The notes below the pieces were generated by a model, which saw nothing but the letters and a program-made list of their open reading frames with translations, was not told the origin of the DNA and ran no database searches. From contig JAWKTK010000032.1 of assembly GCA_041399205.1 (NCBI GenBank), positions 13,282 to 77,281 on the forward strand: 64,000 nt of DNA, read 5' to 3'. This DNA comes from JAGQOZ01 sp041399205. Lineage in GTDB: Bacteria > Planctomycetota > Planctomycetia > Pirellulales > Pirellulaceae. Within the stretch, counting starts at the first letter, position 1; each line of letters starts with the position of its first letter. Made by a program: the position numbers and the translations under genes. Positions 60,383 through 64,000 of this stretch are shown here, one piece after another.

Positions 60383-62780
60383 CCATCAATGGCGTGCCGC
60401 AGATTTTGGACAACAATCGAACCGTCTTCTACACCGCCACGCACACTCCGGCGCTCGCTGATCGATACGCCACCGCCGTCGATTCCTACGGCAACATCGG
60501 CACCGGTCAGCCGAACCCACCACTCCGAGTGCTCGATCCGAACGACAATACGCCACCGGTTGTCGAGATCACCTTCATCGACTCAATCGATTGTCAGCTA
60601 CTTGACCGACATCATCGGCTCTGACCGACGATAATTTGGAACTGTATCGTTTAGAGTTTGCGCGCAGTAGCAACAATTGGCGGCCTTCAGCAAACAGTCA
60701 TCTTCCAGCCAGGTCCAGGCGGCCCAGGTGTTGTTGACGACCTGCTCGGCGTCTTCGATCCAACGCTCTTGTCGAACACGACTTACGACGTTCGGGTCTT
60801 CGCGCGGACCGCAATGGACTCCAATCGACTCACCAGATTCAAGTATCGTTGGGCGGGAGCAAAAATCGGTGTGAATCACTCAATCGTGGTGGACCTAACG
60901 ATTCCGGTGGCGGGCGGACCACCTATCATGATCCATCGAACGCACAGTAAACTTCACCCGACTACACCAGGAGACTTCGGCAACGGCGCTTAGTCCACGC
61001 GCACCGCCGATCCGGACCTTCGAAAATCGGTTGCTCGAACGCCGTACGAAGATCTGCTCGGATAATTCGCGGCGTTGCCTTTCAGAAGGCGATCGAGTTC
61101 GAATCCTCACGCCCGACTGCCCGGCAGGTCGGCTTCACGTGGCCCGTTCCCACCGGCATTTGGACTCATCAGCGACCGATACTACGACCCTCGCTGGATT
61201 CCTGACCCCGTCGATTGGGATCTGTACGGCGAATACGACTATCGAAGAAGCTGGTTTCCAGGGCTTCGATCTGGAGGATTGCCGATTCCACTCCTACAGC
61301 TCAATGGCGACTGCTTCATCGCTGCCGTCCAACGCGTCCACCACAATCCGCTCGGATATCAGCTCATCAACAAGCAAGGAGTCCGCTACCACACCTACGA
61401 TCAATTCACCCGGACTGTCCGACGTCACCGACCGCAACGGCAATACCCTAACCTACACCGACAACGCGATCACCAGTTCGTCCGGCCAACAAGTTCAGTT
61501 CCAGCGTGACGCTCAATCGAATCACGAAGTGATTGGTCCCAACAGGAATGAAATCAACTACACCTACGGTAAACATTTAGTTGATGTCGCCTATCCGAGA
61601 GCCTCGGCAATAGCTATTACTACACGGCCCAGAACTACTGCAAACGGTGTCAGCCCAGAACCGATTCGGAACAGGAATCGACGCCGATCAGGTTTGAATA
61701 TGACGTAACGGAGTCGATTGGCGGTTGTCTTCGATGCGTGGGGGAGCCACGAATTCGTTTTCCTACAACCTAGACGCTTACGCGGCGTAACCTACGACGC
61801 ACTCAGCTACGCCACGCAGATGACGTACGACGATCGCGGAAACATGACGTCGAAACATCTCGAACGGCGACACCGCATATTACACACACGACGGCAACGA
61901 CAACGTAACACTCATCACCGATGAACGCGGATTCCCAACCGCGATGACCTACGATGATCGTCGAAATTTGACGAGCGTCACCGACGCACTGGGGAACGTA
62001 CCTCGTTCGAATACAACGACGAAAACGACCTAACGCGAATGCTCGACTTGCCGATGGTGGTTCGCATGAATATGACTTCGATGGAAGCGGTAACTTCACC
62101 GCAGTTCGCGGACCAGGCGGACAAACACGGCAAGTTGTTACGACGCTCAAGGGCGTGTGATCCGCGTAACGGGCGTCGATGGTCGTAGCCGACAAATGCA
62201 ATATGACGCAGGGCCGTATCCAGCACGAGTCATCGAACGTGACGGTGCAATCATGGACATGACTGTACGACGTGTACGGGAATATGATCTCGCAAACTGA
62301 TCCTCGCGGCAACACGCTGCAAATCGTGCTAGACGATCGTCAACGCCCCGTAGCCTACGTAAACGCGCTTGGTGATTCTACGACACTGCAGTTTGATGGT
62401 GCACGTCCATCTGGAATCACCGACGAACTCGGGAATGCAACGCAATACATCCGTGATGCAAATCAATGGCCTCTTCGATATCCAACCCCGAAGGTGGTGT
62501 TCTTGTCTTCACCTACGATGCCAACGGTCGCAAGAAGACGATGGCCGATGAAAACGGCAATGTGACGACCTACAACTATCGCCCCGATGGCCAGATGGAA
62601 TCGATGGTTGTTTCGCACTCGTAGTTACAAGTTACGAATATGATCCCGCTGGCAGCCAAACGGCGTTGGTAGATCCGAAGGAGTCATCGCTACAGAGAAT
62701 GGGAGCACGACGCACTCGGCTACGTCACTGCTGAAACAACACCGACAGGAGACCGTACCGAGTTCGTTTATGACAAATGG
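60160..62780 (+). pseudogene. Giant surface protein, middle part with many frame changes, entering RHS repeats
   Basis: Pieces in shifting frames continue the same protein. 60370-60560: VALTINGVPQILDNNRTVFY, ATAVDSYGNIGTGQPNPPLR. ~60600: YLTDIIG. ~60740: LLGVFDPTLLSNTTYDVRVF, a fibronectin-like RHS linker. From 61400 RHS pieces appear: SDVTDRNGNTLTYTDNAITS. 62272: MYGNMISQTDPRGNTLQIVL, VAYVNALGDSTTLQF. 62755: TEFVYDKWGNLVR. Frame changes come every 50-300 bp, far more often than in the flanks. Either this is a real decayed segment or the assembly is poor over repeat-rich DNA. Confidence 0.65.
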
Positions 62781-64000
62781 GCAATCTTGTTCGGAAACCG
62801 ATCCACTCGGTCGCATCCACATCGAATTCAACGAAATGCAGCTGCCGACGAAAATAACAAACCCGGCCGGTGGAGAATATCTGCTTTCGTTCAATTGGGA
62901 AGCACGCTCATTATCGGAAGCCGATCCGAACGGCAATGTTCGCAGTTACGTCCACGATGCCGACAATCGAGTGACACAAAGCATCGATCCGCTCGGCAAC
63001 ACGATTAACTATGAATACGATGCCGCCGGCAACATGACTCGCGTTATCGATAAGCGTGGCAACGCAACCGACATCACCTATGACGCGTTGAACCGGCCGA
63101 CGTCATGGACTGACCCTTCAGGTGCCGTATCGCAAACCGTTTACGACGCAAAGGCCCGCACGCTCCAGTTGATCGATCCAACGGGAGCCACTGTCTCGTT
63201 CGAATATGACAAGCTCGGTCGCACAACGATGCAGACCGATGCCCTCGGAGGCGAAACAACGTGGGTGTACGATCCAGTCGGAAACGTCACGAGCACGACC
63301 GATCAAATCAACCGAACGACGACCGCGACTTACGACGCACTCAACCGGCGATTGACCACGACCGATCCGATTTCCGGCACGACAACGTTTGACTTTGATG
63401 CCGTCGGAAACGTGGTTTCGGTCACCGATCCTGAATCGAATATAACGCTATTCGAATATGACGATCAAGATCGCATCATTTCTGTCACCGACGCGCTCGG
63501 GAACGTTGCCACAACCGATTACGATGCGGTCGGCAACGTTACGCAGATGATCGATCGAAACGGCCGAATACGCACCTTCGGATACGATGTCCTGAATCGA
63601 GTCACGTCGGAAAACTGGCTCCTCGGAACGACCGCTGTCAACACATCGACGTTCAGCTACGATCCGGTCGGCAACGTATTGTCCGGTGCAGACAACTTTA
63701 GCAGCTACGCGTTCACCTACGACGCGTTGAACCGTCAGCTTACAGCGGACAACTTCGGCACGCCCAATCTTCCACACATTGTACTGACAAACACGTTCGA
63801 CGAAGTCGGAAACCGAACCAGCGTCAGTGACAATCTCGGCGTCACCATTAGCAGTTCGTACGACATCAGAAATCTTCTTTCCGAACGCCAATGGTCCGGA
63901 GGCGGTATCGACGATGCGAGCATGCGGTACTCGTACGATTCACGCGGGCTTCAAACGCAAGTTCAGCGTTTCGGTTCGCTCGACACATCCGCTCTCGTTT
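62775..64000 (+). CDS. Giant surface protein, RHS/YD-repeat portion (3' end outside window)
   Basis: A single frame is open from about 62775 to the window end. It carries some fifteen YD repeats of the G-x-x-x-(Y/F)-x-YD-x-x-G-(N/R)-x-x form, for example YEYDAAGNMTRVIDKRGN, ITYDALNRPTSWTDPSG, WVYDPVGNVTSTTD and FTYDALNRQLTADN. In RHS/Tc proteins such repeats build a hollow shell around a C-terminal cargo, often a toxin. That C-terminal region is beyond the window, so no toxin can be claimed. No signal or start is visible in this part because it continues the gene from 54.6 kb. Confidence 0.82.

Overview
This window looks like a chromosomal piece of a planctomycete, most likely Pirellulales. 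The evidence is a set of families typical of that group: the PSCyt1/PSCyt2/PSD1 cytochrome gene next to a DUF1501 gene, LEPR-XLL-like N-termini on giant exported proteins, a DUF1570 protein, Tat-exported Gfo/Idh/MocA oxidoreductase, PQQ-propeller proteins, an arylsulfatase, dockerin-like calcium motifs and serine/threonine kinases with C-terminal membrane or TPR parts. The species cannot be named from this sequence. No rRNA, convincing tRNA or CRISPR array was seen.

Layout. 0-10 kb: the tail of an SMC-like coiled-coil protein, a TPR lipoprotein, a conserved exported protein, a three-domain fusion (phosphotransferase, M23 peptidase, class III aminotransferase), two small proteins, and a soluble PAS plus chemoreceptor pair. 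10-20 kb: a RAYT transposase remnant beside REP-like palindromes, a kinase-TPR protein followed by a PPC/dockerin surface protein, a Tat oxidoreductase, a DUF1570 protein, a PQQ-propeller protein and a putative molybdenum carrier. 20-32 kb: aconitase, a heavily broken MscK-like channel gene, a lectin-fold exported protein, a Cache-domain chemoreceptor, a haem-type lipoprotein and a mercuric-reductase-like flavoprotein. 32-44 kb: PSCyt/PSD1, DUF1501, DUF1704, a sugar dehydrogenase with dockerin and PEP-CTERM-like tail, an MsbA-type ABC exporter, a YegP-like protein and a DUF2807 protein. 44-54 kb: a sodium/solute symporter, an 18-copy 35-bp minisatellite, a sulfatase, a dihydroorotate-dehydrogenase-like gene, an 839-bp insertion bounded by 37-bp direct repeats, a metallopeptidase-like gene, a kinase, and a glutaredoxin/DUF2064 pair. 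54.6 kb to the end: one giant surface protein (LEPR-XLL, FG-GAP, PPC repeats, CARDB, vWA, Ig-like repeats, RHS/YD repeats) that runs off the window.

A dominant property is frame disruption. Many conserved genes are split by small frame changes, mostly explained by the loss of one or two bases in short runs, and one (PSD1) by an in-frame amber codon. Either the assembly has residual indel errors or the genome is decaying. The MscK region and the 60.3-62.8 kb stretch are much worse than the rest. I annotate each as one gene with its breaks described.

The best candidate for something undescribed is the 839-bp insertion at 50.1-51.0 kb. It is flanked by a duplicated gene 3' end like attL/attR, carries a ribbon-helix-helix/HTH protein and small ORFs, and has no recombinase of its own.
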